Below, one piece after another: positions 53,898 through 61,875 of a DNA stretch of 64,000 bases. Under the pieces are notes generated by a model, which saw only the letters and a program-made list of their open reading frames with translations, was not told where the DNA came from and did not search any database. Both the position numbers and the translations under genes were made by a program. Source of the DNA: Vibrio injensis (GTDB lineage: Bacteria > Pseudomonadota > Gammaproteobacteria > Enterobacterales > Vibrionaceae); NCBI RefSeq assembly GCF_001895205.1, contig NZ_BDJF01000017.1:1-64000 (forward strand). Direction: 5' to 3'. Every line of letters begins with the position of its first letter. Within the stretch, counting starts at the first letter, position 1.

Positions 53898-54443
53898 TTA
53901 AAACCTAAACTGCATACCAAATTGTAAAGCGGTCAAGCGTAGGTCATCACCAGCAAGATAATTCACAAACTCGCCCGTAATCGCTGTTTTTCCACTGAGC
54001 GCATAATGCAACCCGACGCCAAAAGTTGCGCCGCTATCATTGGTCGTTTGGTGCTGATAATCCGCTCGAACATACGAATAACCCGCTAAAGCGTATAAGG
54101 CGAGCCGATCGGTGACTGGCATATTGGCTTTAATTAATGCACTGGCTAGGCCATCAATCGCCAAATCATCACTGCGTTTAACACTAGTGGCATAGCGACC
54201 TTCAATAGCGACATAATCGGAAAAAAAATACCCAAACTGAATTTGAGCAAGTACTGGAGATGAGTCTAACCACCCCGTAGAGGCTCGGTATTCACTATCG
54301 CTATACGCTGCGCTCACTCCGGCATAGCCATCAGATTGTGCCGAGAAAGCCACTAGATTGAGGGTTAAACAAAAGGCACCAATAAGTGGTTTTTTGGTTA
54401 CTTGAATCACTGAGTTCATATTAAGTTTCATTTTATTGAGCAT
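53898..54443 (-). CDS. Small outer-membrane beta-barrel protein
   Basis: 181 residues. A signal peptide (KPLIGAFCLTLNLVAFSAQS) precedes a domain of alternating strands (YAGVSAAYSDSEY, IQFGYFFSDYVAIEGRYA, LALYALAGYSYVRADY, FGVGLHYALSG) that ends in Phe (MQFRF), the outer-membrane barrel signal. It looks like an eight-stranded OmpA/OmpX-type barrel. It is the first gene of the polysaccharide operon, 67 bp after the ops element; similar genes sit in this place in Vibrio capsule loci. Function is not known. ATG 54443 is used; ATG 54431 is another option. Confidence 0.85.
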   Translation of the reverse strand: MLNKMKLNMNSVIQVTKKPLIGAFCLTLNLVAFSAQSDGYAGVSAAYSDSEYRASTGWLDSSPVLAQIQFGYFFSDYVAIEGRYATSVKRSDDLAIDGLASALIKANMPVTDRLALYALAGYSYVRADYQHQTTNDSGATFGVGLHYALSGKTAITGEFVNYLAGDDLRLTALQFGMQFRF

Positions 54444-54510
54444 AGTAGTGAAAAACCATCCTTATCATGTAGTTAGCTTACTCCGCTACAGAAGCCATCA
54501 CAACATTAGG

Positions 54511-54522
54511 CACGCTACCGCC
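54511..54522 (-). promoter_or_regulatory. ops element (RfaH antitermination signal)
   Basis: The minus strand reads GGCGGTAGCGTG, an exact match to the core of the ops/JUMPstart element that recruits the elongation factor RfaH to RNA polymerase in O-antigen, capsule and LPS-core operons. It lies in the leader, 67 bp before the first gene of a same-strand run that extends about 23 kb to 31455. RfaH itself is not encoded in the window. Confidence 0.9.
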
Positions 54523-54814
54523 CTACGTAATACAACGCATAAGCCGATTAAAAGCAAACGAATCTTTGTTAATGATGATCCGCTTGCTTATATTAACCGG
54601 AGATTATGCACACATAGTAATGCGCTAGCAACATTCGAAACGTTATGCTTTAAGTCAATGTTTGGATAATTGACATAACCTTTAAATTTTAATCGTAGAG
54701 ACTCTTCAACTATGATAAAAACATTTGATGAGGTCTCTCTAAAACAAGCTAATCAGTTGCATAAAAAGCAGACCATCAGTTACTCTGTATTTAGGCAATA
54801 ACTTGCATTAGATA

Positions 54815-54844
54815 TTTACATTGTTGAATTTTTCCTCTTACAAT
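54815..54844 (+). promoter_or_regulatory. Possible sigma-70 promoter of the gfcA-like gene
   Basis: TTTACA (54815-54820) and TACAAT (54839-54844) are 18 bp apart, about 65 bp ahead of ATG 54909. The spacing is one base longer than ideal and the match is moderate, so this is a suggestion only. Confidence 0.4.
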
Positions 54845-54908
54845 AGGTATGAAGTGTCAGACATTTCATACATCGATGTAAATAAGAAAAACCCTAGGGA
54901 GTATAGTT

Positions 54909-55178
54909 ATGAAAAAAACAGCAATGGTTTTGCTGGCAGCATTTGCAATGGCACAAGGTGCAATTGCAGCTGAAACAACAGGTACTGCAGGTAGCACAAC
55001 TGGTACTACAGCTACTACTGGCGCAGGTTCTGCAGGCGCTGCAGGCGCTGGCGCAGCGGCTGGCGGCGTGGCAGCGAGCACCGCGGCTGCGGTAATGGCA
55101 GCAGCCGTAGCAGTAGCCGCTATTGCAGCAAGCGATAACGATACAGTGACAACCACAACGGTTACTGCACAGCAATAA
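54909..55178 (+). CDS. GfcA/YjbE-like small secreted Ala/Thr-rich protein
   Basis: 89 residues: signal peptide MKKTAMVLLAAFAMAQGAIAA, then low-complexity Gly/Thr/Ala sequence, a hydrophobic Ala/Val run (about 55-75) and a Thr-rich end (DTVTTTTVTAQQ). This is the make-up of YjbE/YmcD (GfcA; WbfE in V. cholerae O139), whose genes precede gfcBCD. It was missed easily because of low complexity, and frames on the other strand here are artefacts of the Ala-rich codons. A GGGAG ribosome site precedes the ATG. A strong terminator follows 20 bp after the stop. Its role in polymer export is not defined. Confidence 0.85.
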   Translation: MKKTAMVLLAAFAMAQGAIAAETTGTAGSTTGTTATTGAGSAGAAGAGAAAGGVAASTAAAVMAAAVAVAAIAASDNDTVTTTTVTAQQ

Positions 55179-55197
55179 TTATGATGTGTTATCAGTA

Positions 55198-55228
55198 AAC
55201 AAAGCCGCCCTGTGCGGCTTTGTTTTTA
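55198..55228 (+). terminator. Intrinsic terminator after the gfcA-like gene
   Basis: AACAAAGCCGC (55198-55208) pairs perfectly with GCGGCTTTGTT (55214-55224) around a five-base loop and is followed by T residues. It separates the gfcA-like gene from gfcB, so the small protein may be made in excess over the rest of the group. Confidence 0.9.
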
Positions 55229-55349
55229 TTATCTCTACCAAGATATTAGTGATGGTGTATAAATTGTGTAAGTATCCCTCTGATATTGTTGATTAACTCA
55301 CCACATTACCGTTATTCTCTGTCGACTTGCCTGTATTAAGGATTGTGAT

Positions 55350-56024
55350 ATGCGCTTAGCCCATCACGGCTTGCTTATTGTTACGCTTGTGCTTAGCGGC
55401 TGCGCGCCGCAAACGCAACATATTTCAGAAACACTCTCAGTGGCTTTATTTGGGGTCAGTGATGAACGCGCCACCGTGGATTACGCTCAAACGCTGCCTT
55501 ATGCGTCTTTATTTGCTAGCTTAGATAACGCGCCTCATGCTCTATTAGTGTTAGCTTGGGATGAACCTGGTCAACATGATGCACTAGCTTTAAAATGGAT
55601 TTCCGCTCAGCAAGAGCTCATTGTTACTGAAGCGGGACGCATTACCAAAACGGTTAATTTGGTGGTCGGTAATATTCAGCACCTCTACGCCAATGAACCC
55701 GATCCGCTAAGTCAAAATCTGTTGCTCGATAGCACACCGAAAACTTGGCGTTATCAATTGAGCTGGCAAGATACTCAGCGCCATCAGCAACCCGCAGTTT
55801 CGACGTTTACTATCCATCCGCAACAAGAAAAAACCTTACCTAATGCCACTAAGTCTCTGATTTGGGTCGAAGAGCAGGTTTCATTGCCACTCGCCAAGCA
55901 ACGCTACACCAATCACTATTGGCTAGATCCAACGAACGGCAAAGTGATTGCCAGTGAACAGCGTTTGGGACCAAACGGGTCTCAACTGGCCTTATCCATT
56001 GCTAAACCTTTTGCAGGAGAATAA
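55350..56024 (+). CDS. gfcB: GfcB/YjbF-family lipoprotein
   Basis: 224 residues. Lipoprotein leader with lipobox LSGC (Cys18). The body is beta-rich with Trp-rich strands (KTWRYQLSWQDTQRH), as in the YjbF/YmcC/GfcB family, outer-membrane-linked lipoproteins of group 4 capsule and exopolysaccharide operons. It heads a tight plus-strand run with gfcC (3 bp gap) and gfcD. Corresponds to WbfD in V. cholerae O139 by order. Confidence 0.85.
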   Translation: MRLAHHGLLIVTLVLSGCAPQTQHISETLSVALFGVSDERATVDYAQTLPYASLFASLDNAPHALLVLAWDEPGQHDALALKWISAQQELIVTEAGRITKTVNLVVGNIQHLYANEPDPLSQNLLLDSTPKTWRYQLSWQDTQRHQQPAVSTFTIHPQQEKTLPNATKSLIWVEEQVSLPLAKQRYTNHYWLDPTNGKVIASEQRLGPNGSQLALSIAKPFAGE

Positions 56025-56027
56025 ACC

Positions 56028-56852
56028 ATGCGCTTTGCGTTATTGTTCGTGCCATTCTGGCTTCTGGTCAGTCAATCTAGCTTGGCAAGCACATCGGTTT
56101 CTTATCCTATTTCAGGCTCTCGTAGTAATGATTCAACCTTTAGCGCACAAGTGGCAATTTCAACCGCTCCACCGATGCTTAATTTGGTTGCCGAAGGCCC
56201 AGTACGTTTAGAGGCGATGATGATGGAGGCACTGCACGCCCAACACCCTATCTTAAGTACCTTACAGGTCGATTGGCCGCGTGCAACCCTATTTTCGCTC
56301 CATGCTTCTTTTACTCATAAAGCGCAAGTATTAAAACAACTGGCCCTGCAACAAGACAATATATCGGCGGATCAAGCTCGAGCTTGGGAGCAGTTACGTA
56401 ACCAATTGCGACGCAGTGAATTTGCTCAGCGTGAGTTTATCCCTCTTGATCCGGATGTGATTCGTGTTGTTGATCGGCACAACCCATTATTGAAGGGACA
56501 TTTTGCCCTTCATTTACCACTGCTCAGCGACCAAACGAGTGTCTCAGTATGGGGAGCGGTTAACGAGCCTACCCGTTTTGAATGGCAAGCCAATTTCGGT
56601 GCCAAAGATTATGCCCAGCAGGCACAGTGGATAAACCCAAGATTAAGTACCTTGGTGGTGATTCAGCCAAACGGCGATGTGCAATCTCACCCTGTTGGTT
56701 ATTGGCAATCACAGTCTCTGCCCATTCAACCTGGTGCGATTATCTACGTTCCCTTTACACGCAGCCTGTTCGCTTCTCTGTCACGCTCAGAGTTAGATCA
56801 AACCAATCAGCAAGTGGTTGAATTGCTTCGCCACCTTTTGCCCACTGAGTAA
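56028..56852 (+). CDS. gfcC: GfcC/YjbG-family capsule export protein
   Basis: 274 residues with a signal peptide (ALLFVPFWLLVSQSSLAS). The body contains a beta-grasp/SLBB-like region and a C-terminal helix ending in a polar tail, as in GfcC, a periplasmic protein thought to work with Wza-type exporters. Conserved features include DWPRATLF and VHPVGYW-like strands (SHPVGYWQSQ). It lies 3 bp after gfcB and 2 bp before gfcD. Confidence 0.84.
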   Translation: MRFALLFVPFWLLVSQSSLASTSVSYPISGSRSNDSTFSAQVAISTAPPMLNLVAEGPVRLEAMMMEALHAQHPILSTLQVDWPRATLFSLHASFTHKAQVLKQLALQQDNISADQARAWEQLRNQLRRSEFAQREFIPLDPDVIRVVDRHNPLLKGHFALHLPLLSDQTSVSVWGAVNEPTRFEWQANFGAKDYAQQAQWINPRLSTLVVIQPNGDVQSHPVGYWQSQSLPIQPGAIIYVPFTRSLFASLSRSELDQTNQQVVELLRHLLPTE

Positions 56853-56854
56853 CC

Positions 56855-59017
56855 ATGATGATATTAACTAACGGTTTCTTTAAATATTTAAGCTACACTG
56901 GTGTTTTATTGTTGGCCCTCCCCACCACCGCGCATCAGTACACTCAATCGAACTTTGGTGGCACTGGATTAATGCAAATGCCCAGCGCGCGCATGCAGCC
57001 AGAAGGGGAATTTAGCGTTGGTTTTAACCATAACGATGTCTATGATTTTTATACCGTTACTGTCCAGCTCTTTCCATGGTTAGAAACCACCGCTCGTTAC
57101 GCTCAAGCGCACGATCTGTTGTATAGCGAAGACCCCTCTTTTAGCGGCAATACCAAATACACCGATAAATCGTTTGATATGAAGGTACGCCTGCTGGAAG
57201 AGAGCTACTGGCTACCTCAAGTTTCCGTTGGTTTTCAAGACTTTGCAGGCACAGGACTGTTTGATGGTGAATACCTTGCGGCCAGTAAACGCTGGGGACC
57301 TCTTGATGTTACCCTTGGTATTGGCTGGGGATATGTCGGTAACCGAGCCAATCTACGCGGTGATAAATCGTTATCGGCTGACTGTGGACGAGATACCAGC
57401 TTTAAAACCGGTGGCGGCGATTTTAATATCGATCGTATGTTTAGCGGTTGTATGGCTCTGTTTGGTGGCATTGAATATCAAACCCCTTATCAGCCGTTGA
57501 CCTTAAAAATCGAATACGATGGCAATGATTATCGCAGTGATTTTCCGGTCGAAAGGGGTAAAACCTCAATGACCCAATCAACACCATGGAATTTTGGGCT
57601 TAATTATGCAATGACCGATTGGGCCAGCCTTCGTCTCAGTTATGAGCGCGGTAATACGCTTAATCTAGGGGTTAGACTGCACAGCAATTTCTCTTACATT
57701 AAACCATTGTGGCTTGATGAGCCTAAACCCGCTTATCAACCGAATGCACCACGCGCGCAGCTCAGCAACGAAGAATGGCAAGCCTTGACCGAAGAAGTGG
57801 CTCAAGTCGCGGGTTATCAATCGGTTCGGCTCTACCAAAGTGATGATGCGGTGACAGTGACGGGTGAACAAAAGCGCTATCGAGATCGACAAGAAGCTCA
57901 TGAACGAGTCGCGCGCGTTGTGCTCAATAGCGGTATTGATACCGATGAAGTGCGGATCATTGAAACGCGTAATCAACAGCCATTAACCGAAGTCGTCATT
58001 AACCGTGAGCAAGCTCATCAGGTTCTGAACCAAGCCTACATTGGTAGTCATATTAGTGATGCCAGCACATTGCAAGAGCCGTCACCGATTATCGGTGAAC
58101 AACATACGCATCAAGATAAAGCGTGGGACTTTGGACTCGCGCCAGTATTGCAACAATCGTTTGGTGGCTCTGAAAGTTTTTATCTGTATGCGATTGGCGT
58201 ACGCGCCGATGCCAGTTGGCGCTTAGATGATCACTGGCTACTGTCTGGTAGTTTGTATGGCAATATTTACGATAACTACGACAAATTTAACTATACCGTA
58301 CCGCCAGATGGTACCGATTTAAAACGAGTTCGCACCCTCAGCCGAGAGTATTTAGAAGATACGATTCGAGTTAACCATGCTCAGTTAACTTACTTTGATC
58401 ACTTAGGCCACGGTGTGTATAACCAGTTCTATGGTGGTTATTTAGAGAGTATGTTTGCCGGTGTCGGAACCGAATGGCTCTATCGGCCACTCAATGATAA
58501 CTGGGCATTTGGGGTTGATATTAACTACGTCGCGCAGCGTGAAGCGGGATCCGCCTTTGGCATTTACCATGATGAATCCCAGTTTGATAAAACCCTAAAC
58601 AGCCATTATCGAGTACAAACCGGCACCACTACTGGCCATGCCACGTTGTATTGGCAGCCACAATTTTGGTCATTACTGGATAACAGCCTATTAAAAGTCA
58701 GCGCTGGACGTTATTTAGCAGAAGATATTGGCGTGACTGTCGAGTTTTCAAAACAGTTTGCCAGTGGCGTGATTGTTGGCGCTTTTGCGGCGAAAACCGA
58801 TCTCTCTGCTGATGAATTTGGTGAAGGTGGTTTTACTAAAGGCTTTTATATTTCAGTCCCACTAGAGATGATGACAGCGAAACATAATACCAACCGCGCG
58901 GCGATCAGTTGGATGCCAATTCAACGTGATGGTGGGCAAATGCTCTCTCGCCAACATGGTTTATTTGGTATGACAGATGCAAGAAGCCCGTGGTATGAAA
59001 AGCCGGTGAGTCGATAG
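56855..59017 (+). CDS. gfcD: GfcD/YjbH-family outer-membrane protein
   Basis: 720 residues. Signal peptide (YLSYTGVLLLALPTTAHQ), then the YjbH family opening NFGGTGLMQMPSARMQPEGEF, followed by many beta strands over the whole length, consistent with a large outer-membrane barrel pair. YjbH/GfcD proteins are needed for surface export of group 4 capsule or related polymer, likely as the outer-membrane exit route. It ends the gfc group; a CTAG-rich hairpin follows 2 bp after the stop. Corresponds to WbfB in V. cholerae O139. Confidence 0.9.
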   Translation: MMILTNGFFKYLSYTGVLLLALPTTAHQYTQSNFGGTGLMQMPSARMQPEGEFSVGFNHNDVYDFYTVTVQLFPWLETTARYAQAHDLLYSEDPSFSGNTKYTDKSFDMKVRLLEESYWLPQVSVGFQDFAGTGLFDGEYLAASKRWGPLDVTLGIGWGYVGNRANLRGDKSLSADCGRDTSFKTGGGDFNIDRMFSGCMALFGGIEYQTPYQPLTLKIEYDGNDYRSDFPVERGKTSMTQSTPWNFGLNYAMTDWASLRLSYERGNTLNLGVRLHSNFSYIKPLWLDEPKPAYQPNAPRAQLSNEEWQALTEEVAQVAGYQSVRLYQSDDAVTVTGEQKRYRDRQEAHERVARVVLNSGIDTDEVRIIETRNQQPLTEVVINREQAHQVLNQAYIGSHISDASTLQEPSPIIGEQHTHQDKAWDFGLAPVLQQSFGGSESFYLYAIGVRADASWRLDDHWLLSGSLYGNIYDNYDKFNYTVPPDGTDLKRVRTLSREYLEDTIRVNHAQLTYFDHLGHGVYNQFYGGYLESMFAGVGTEWLYRPLNDNWAFGVDINYVAQREAGSAFGIYHDESQFDKTLNSHYRVQTGTTTGHATLYWQPQFWSLLDNSLLKVSAGRYLAEDIGVTVEFSKQFASGVIVGAFAAKTDLSADEFGEGGFTKGFYISVPLEMMTAKHNTNRAAISWMPIQRDGGQMLSRQHGLFGMTDARSPWYEKPVSR

Positions 59018-59019
59018 AA

Positions 59020-59072
59020 GGTTCTAGGTTCTAGGGTTTGTTTTTCCTAGGACCTAGAGCCTAGGCCCTAAG
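59020..59072. repeat. CTAG-rich hairpin array after gfcD
   Basis: TAGGTTCTAGG and CCTAGGACCTA form an 11-bp stem (one G-U pair in plus-strand RNA) around a T-rich loop, followed by GAGCCTAGGCCCTAAG. It may end the gfc transcript. With the array at 60683 it brackets the orphan lipoprotein gene. Confidence 0.75.
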
Positions 59073-59153
59073 ATCTTTTTATGGCCCGATTTTTGCTTTG
59101 TTTTTCAGTAGTATTCAGCAACGTCAATAGGCGACATTCAGAGACTTCATACG

Positions 59154-60671
59154 ATGCAAAAACAAATTATAACCAGCATTATCGCCCTTACCCTATTCGG
59201 CTGTGGCGGTGGAGAAAGCGGCAATTCGGGCAACACAACACCACCGGTTAAGTACTTTAATGTAAGCTTTTTGGATTTAGACAATATAGCTATCAATACA
59301 CAAACTAACTGTCAAATCTTTGGTTATAACGAAGATAAAACTAAAAAGATCGTGGCATATCGCTCTGCCCCTGAAAATAATTATCAAATTGTTGTTCATG
59401 ATGAACATGGGAATTTTGTTCGTCGTTATAGTAATAGCACTGAAACGAATGGTCTAAGCTCAACTTTCCGTTTTCGACAAAGTGACGTCCCACAAAATGG
59501 ATATGTAAGTTTTGTATACTCAGAAGGTAGAGATAATTTTGTAAGTACATATTCTAAAGATTTCATTCCAGAAAGTTTTTCTATCTACGCCAAAAATAAA
59601 AACAATAACTCTAATTGTTTATCTATAGGTTCCGGAAATAATAGCAACCCGCAAACAAGTGATTACAAGTCATTTATTCATATCCCTGATGAAAATAAAC
59701 TTTTCTTTTTCTCACTCAATCACTTTAATCAGTTATCCTTCGAGCCAACTAATAAACTCGGTAGAGATGTATCTGTGAATTCTAGAACGGGGAGACCACT
59801 ATTATTAACCGCTTATGAGCGAACAAATCAGGACGTTATACAAAATCTTTTTGGCTTTAAATTTAGAACTACCAATGCATTAGGAAGCCTTGGGCAAGAA
59901 GTTGACCTTGATATTATTGATCAAAGAGACACTCCATGGACTGTACCTTCTGATGTAGAGTTATCATCAGCTCAACTATTTGTTGATGGAAAGCAATTTA
60001 ATGCCCCTTATGCTTATTTATGGCAATCATTAAATACATCTTCTGAAGATAAATATAGTTACTCAAACTTAATCAATGTAGATAACTATTACTTAAAACT
60101 AAAAGGAAAAGAAATTTCTCCTCCATCATCCCCTTATTGGAAATTTCAACATGTCTCAAGAGGGACAAGTTCAATTACTAGCCATTTAAGTGCTGAAAAT
60201 ATTCTAGACGGTTTTCCTAATCCAGAGCCACCAACATTGGGGATATGTCATGAGCACAACAATACACAATGTATTCAAGTTACTCATACTCAAAAAATCG
60301 ATAATACAATTCTAAGGTTACTCATTGATTCAGAATTAACTGTACCCAGCGGATTGCCTATATTTATAAAACAAACTATCTATAGCCCATATCATAACGA
60401 GCTACCTGTTATGAAGTTTGATAGTCCAATCTTAGATCAAGAACTAAAAGAGATTAAAGATTTTTCAGTTTCTTGGATAACAACACCGTCAAGTTCTATA
60501 ACAGAAACTTTCTTATATCAATATCAAGATCTCTATAAGCGAACTCTAGGATCTGAACTAATTGATCCTTCTATAGATAACATCCCACTCCTAAAAAATA
60601 TCGCTGCCCAGCAAGATCAACAAGACTTGCTGAAACGCCAACCTTATACGTGGGTATGGTTAGAAGAATAA
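59154..60671 (+). CDS. Orphan lipoprotein of unknown function, bracketed by CTAG arrays
   Basis: 505 residues, no family recognised. A lipoprotein signal ends at LFGCGGG (Cys17), followed by a Gly/Ser/Asn linker and a long, mostly beta-type, Asn/Ser-rich region with few charged clusters. It is clearly more AT-rich than gfcD and hldD on either side and uses many AT-ending codons, suggesting acquisition. CTAG-rich arrays lie on both sides. Position between export genes and hldD suggests a surface protein, but that is only inference. One uninterrupted frame with a good lipobox supports it as a real gene. Confidence 0.72.
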   Translation: MQKQIITSIIALTLFGCGGGESGNSGNTTPPVKYFNVSFLDLDNIAINTQTNCQIFGYNEDKTKKIVAYRSAPENNYQIVVHDEHGNFVRRYSNSTETNGLSSTFRFRQSDVPQNGYVSFVYSEGRDNFVSTYSKDFIPESFSIYAKNKNNNSNCLSIGSGNNSNPQTSDYKSFIHIPDENKLFFFSLNHFNQLSFEPTNKLGRDVSVNSRTGRPLLLTAYERTNQDVIQNLFGFKFRTTNALGSLGQEVDLDIIDQRDTPWTVPSDVELSSAQLFVDGKQFNAPYAYLWQSLNTSSEDKYSYSNLINVDNYYLKLKGKEISPPSSPYWKFQHVSRGTSSITSHLSAENILDGFPNPEPPTLGICHEHNNTQCIQVTHTQKIDNTILRLLIDSELTVPSGLPIFIKQTIYSPYHNELPVMKFDSPILDQELKEIKDFSVSWITTPSSSITETFLYQYQDLYKRTLGSELIDPSIDNIPLLKNIAAQQDQQDLLKRQPYTWVWLEE

Positions 60672-60682
60672 AGGAAGTAGGA

Positions 60683-60738
60683 CTCTAGGACCTAGGACCT
60701 AGGTTCTAGGGCCTAAGTTCTATAGCCCTAGGCCCTAG
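60683..60738. repeat. CTAG-rich hairpin array ahead of hldD
   Basis: Six CTAG tetranucleotides lie in about 56 bp. CTAGGGCCTA (60706-60715) and TAGGCCCTAG (60729-60738) form a perfect 10-bp stem with a 13-base loop; upstream are repeats of CTAGGAC. It is the right-hand partner of the array at 59020. Confidence 0.8.
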
Positions 60739-60813
60739 ATTCCTAAACCTTCCCCACCTCTCCCTTTCCTGCTACTATTTTGTGAGACTTTTTAGCATAA
60801 GGTAGAACAGGTT

Positions 60814-61755
60814 ATGATCATCGTCACTGGCGGTGCTGGCATGATTGGCAGCAATATTATCAAGGCCCTGAATGAACGCGGCATTAGCGATATTTTAGTG
60901 GTAGACCATTTAAAAAATGGCCGTAAGTTCAAAAACTTAGTCGACTTGAAAATTGCCGACTATATGGATCGTGATGATTTTCTGACCCAGATTATGGCTG
61001 GGGATGATTTTGGTCCAATTGATGCCGTATTTCATGAAGGTGCGTGCTCTGCGACGACCGAGTGGGATGGCAAATATGTGATGCTCAATAACTATGAATA
61101 CTCTAAAGAGCTACTGCATTACTGCCTCGACCGTGAAATTCCATTCCTTTATGCCTCCTCGGCGGCAACCTATGGCGATACCGATACCTTTATTGAAGAG
61201 CCACAATATGAAGGTGCATTAAACGTTTACGGTTATTCCAAGCAGCAATTTGATAACTATGTCCGCCGCCTATGGCAAGACGCTGCCGAGCATAAAGAGA
61301 AGCTATCGCAAATTACTGGCTTTCGTTACTTTAACGTCTACGGCCCACGTGAGCAGCACAAAGGTTCAATGGCCTCGGTCGCTTTTCACTTAAATAATCA
61401 AATGAACGCCGGGGAAAATCCAAAGCTGTTTGCGGGTAGCGAACACTTTAAACGCGATTTTGTTTATGTTGGCGATGTCGCAGCAGTCAACTTATGGTTT
61501 ATGGACAGTGGCGTATCAGGCATTTTTAACTGCGGTACCGGTAACGCTGAATCTTTCAACGAAGTCGCTAATGCCGTCATTAAGCATCACGGTAAAGGCC
61601 AAGTAGAAACCATTCCCTTCCCTGAGCATCTAAAAGGTGCTTACCAAGAATATACGCAAGCGGATTTAACCAAATTACGCGCCGCGGGCTGTGACGTGAC
61701 ATTCAAAACCGTTGCTGAAGGCGTCGCTGAGTATATGGCGATCATCAATGCTTAA
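60814..61755 (+). CDS. hldD: ADP-L-glycero-D-manno-heptose 6-epimerase
   Basis: 313 residues. N-terminal [33 protein letters not shown], the [13 protein letters not shown] catalytic Tyr-Lys region, and [20 protein letters not shown] are diagnostic of HldD (RfaD/GmhD). It makes the heptose donor for the LPS inner core. In Vibrio this gene marks one border of the O-antigen/capsule locus, opposite rjg, as here. It has its own gap upstream and likely its own promoter. Confidence 0.98.
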   Translation: MIIVTGGAGMIGSNIIKALNERGISDILVVDHLKNGRKFKNLVDLKIADYMDRDDFLTQIMAGDDFGPIDAVFHEGACSATTEWDGKYVMLNNYEYSKELLHYCLDREIPFLYASSAATYGDTDTFIEEPQYEGALNVYGYSKQQFDNYVRRLWQDAAEHKEKLSQITGFRYFNVYGPREQHKGSMASVAFHLNNQMNAGENPKLFAGSEHFKRDFVYVGDVAAVNLWFMDSGVSGIFNCGTGNAESFNEVANAVIKHHGKGQVETIPFPEHLKGAYQEYTQADLTKLRAAGCDVTFKTVAEGVAEYMAIINA

Positions 61756-61764
61756 GTGACAAGC

Positions 61765-61789
61765 TGAGGATCTTGGACTGAGATCCTCA
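61765..61789 (+). terminator. 9-bp hairpin after hldD
   Basis: TGAGGATCT (61765-61773) and AGATCCTCA (61781-61789) pair perfectly around a seven-base loop, ten bases after the hldD stop. No T-run follows, so it may be a weak terminator or an mRNA-stabilising hairpin. Confidence 0.5.
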
Positions 61790-61875
61790 TATCTGGCAGA
61801 TTAACGCTCTCTGATACGTTTTCTCTAACGACTTAATTTTGACAATGACACCATCCACTAACGAGTAACCTTTGT

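Larger units (their letters stand above)
54444..54908. promoter_or_regulatory. 465-bp divergent control region of the polysaccharide genes
   Basis: No credible gene. It separates the minus-strand polysaccharide operon from the plus-strand gfc-like group. It contains the ops element (54511-54522) on the minus strand. On the plus strand a TTGACA at 54670-54675 and a TTTACA/TACAAT pair at 54815-54844 are possible promoter parts. A GGGAG ribosome site precedes ATG 54909. The stretch is AT-rich. Confidence 0.6.

Noticed and set aside
54866..55178. Minus-strand frames of 93-96 residues opposite the gfcA-like gene, rich in Cys or Ala/Pro
   Set aside because: They arise from Ala/Gly-rich codons read backward. 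The plus frame has a clean signal peptide, ribosome site and terminator.
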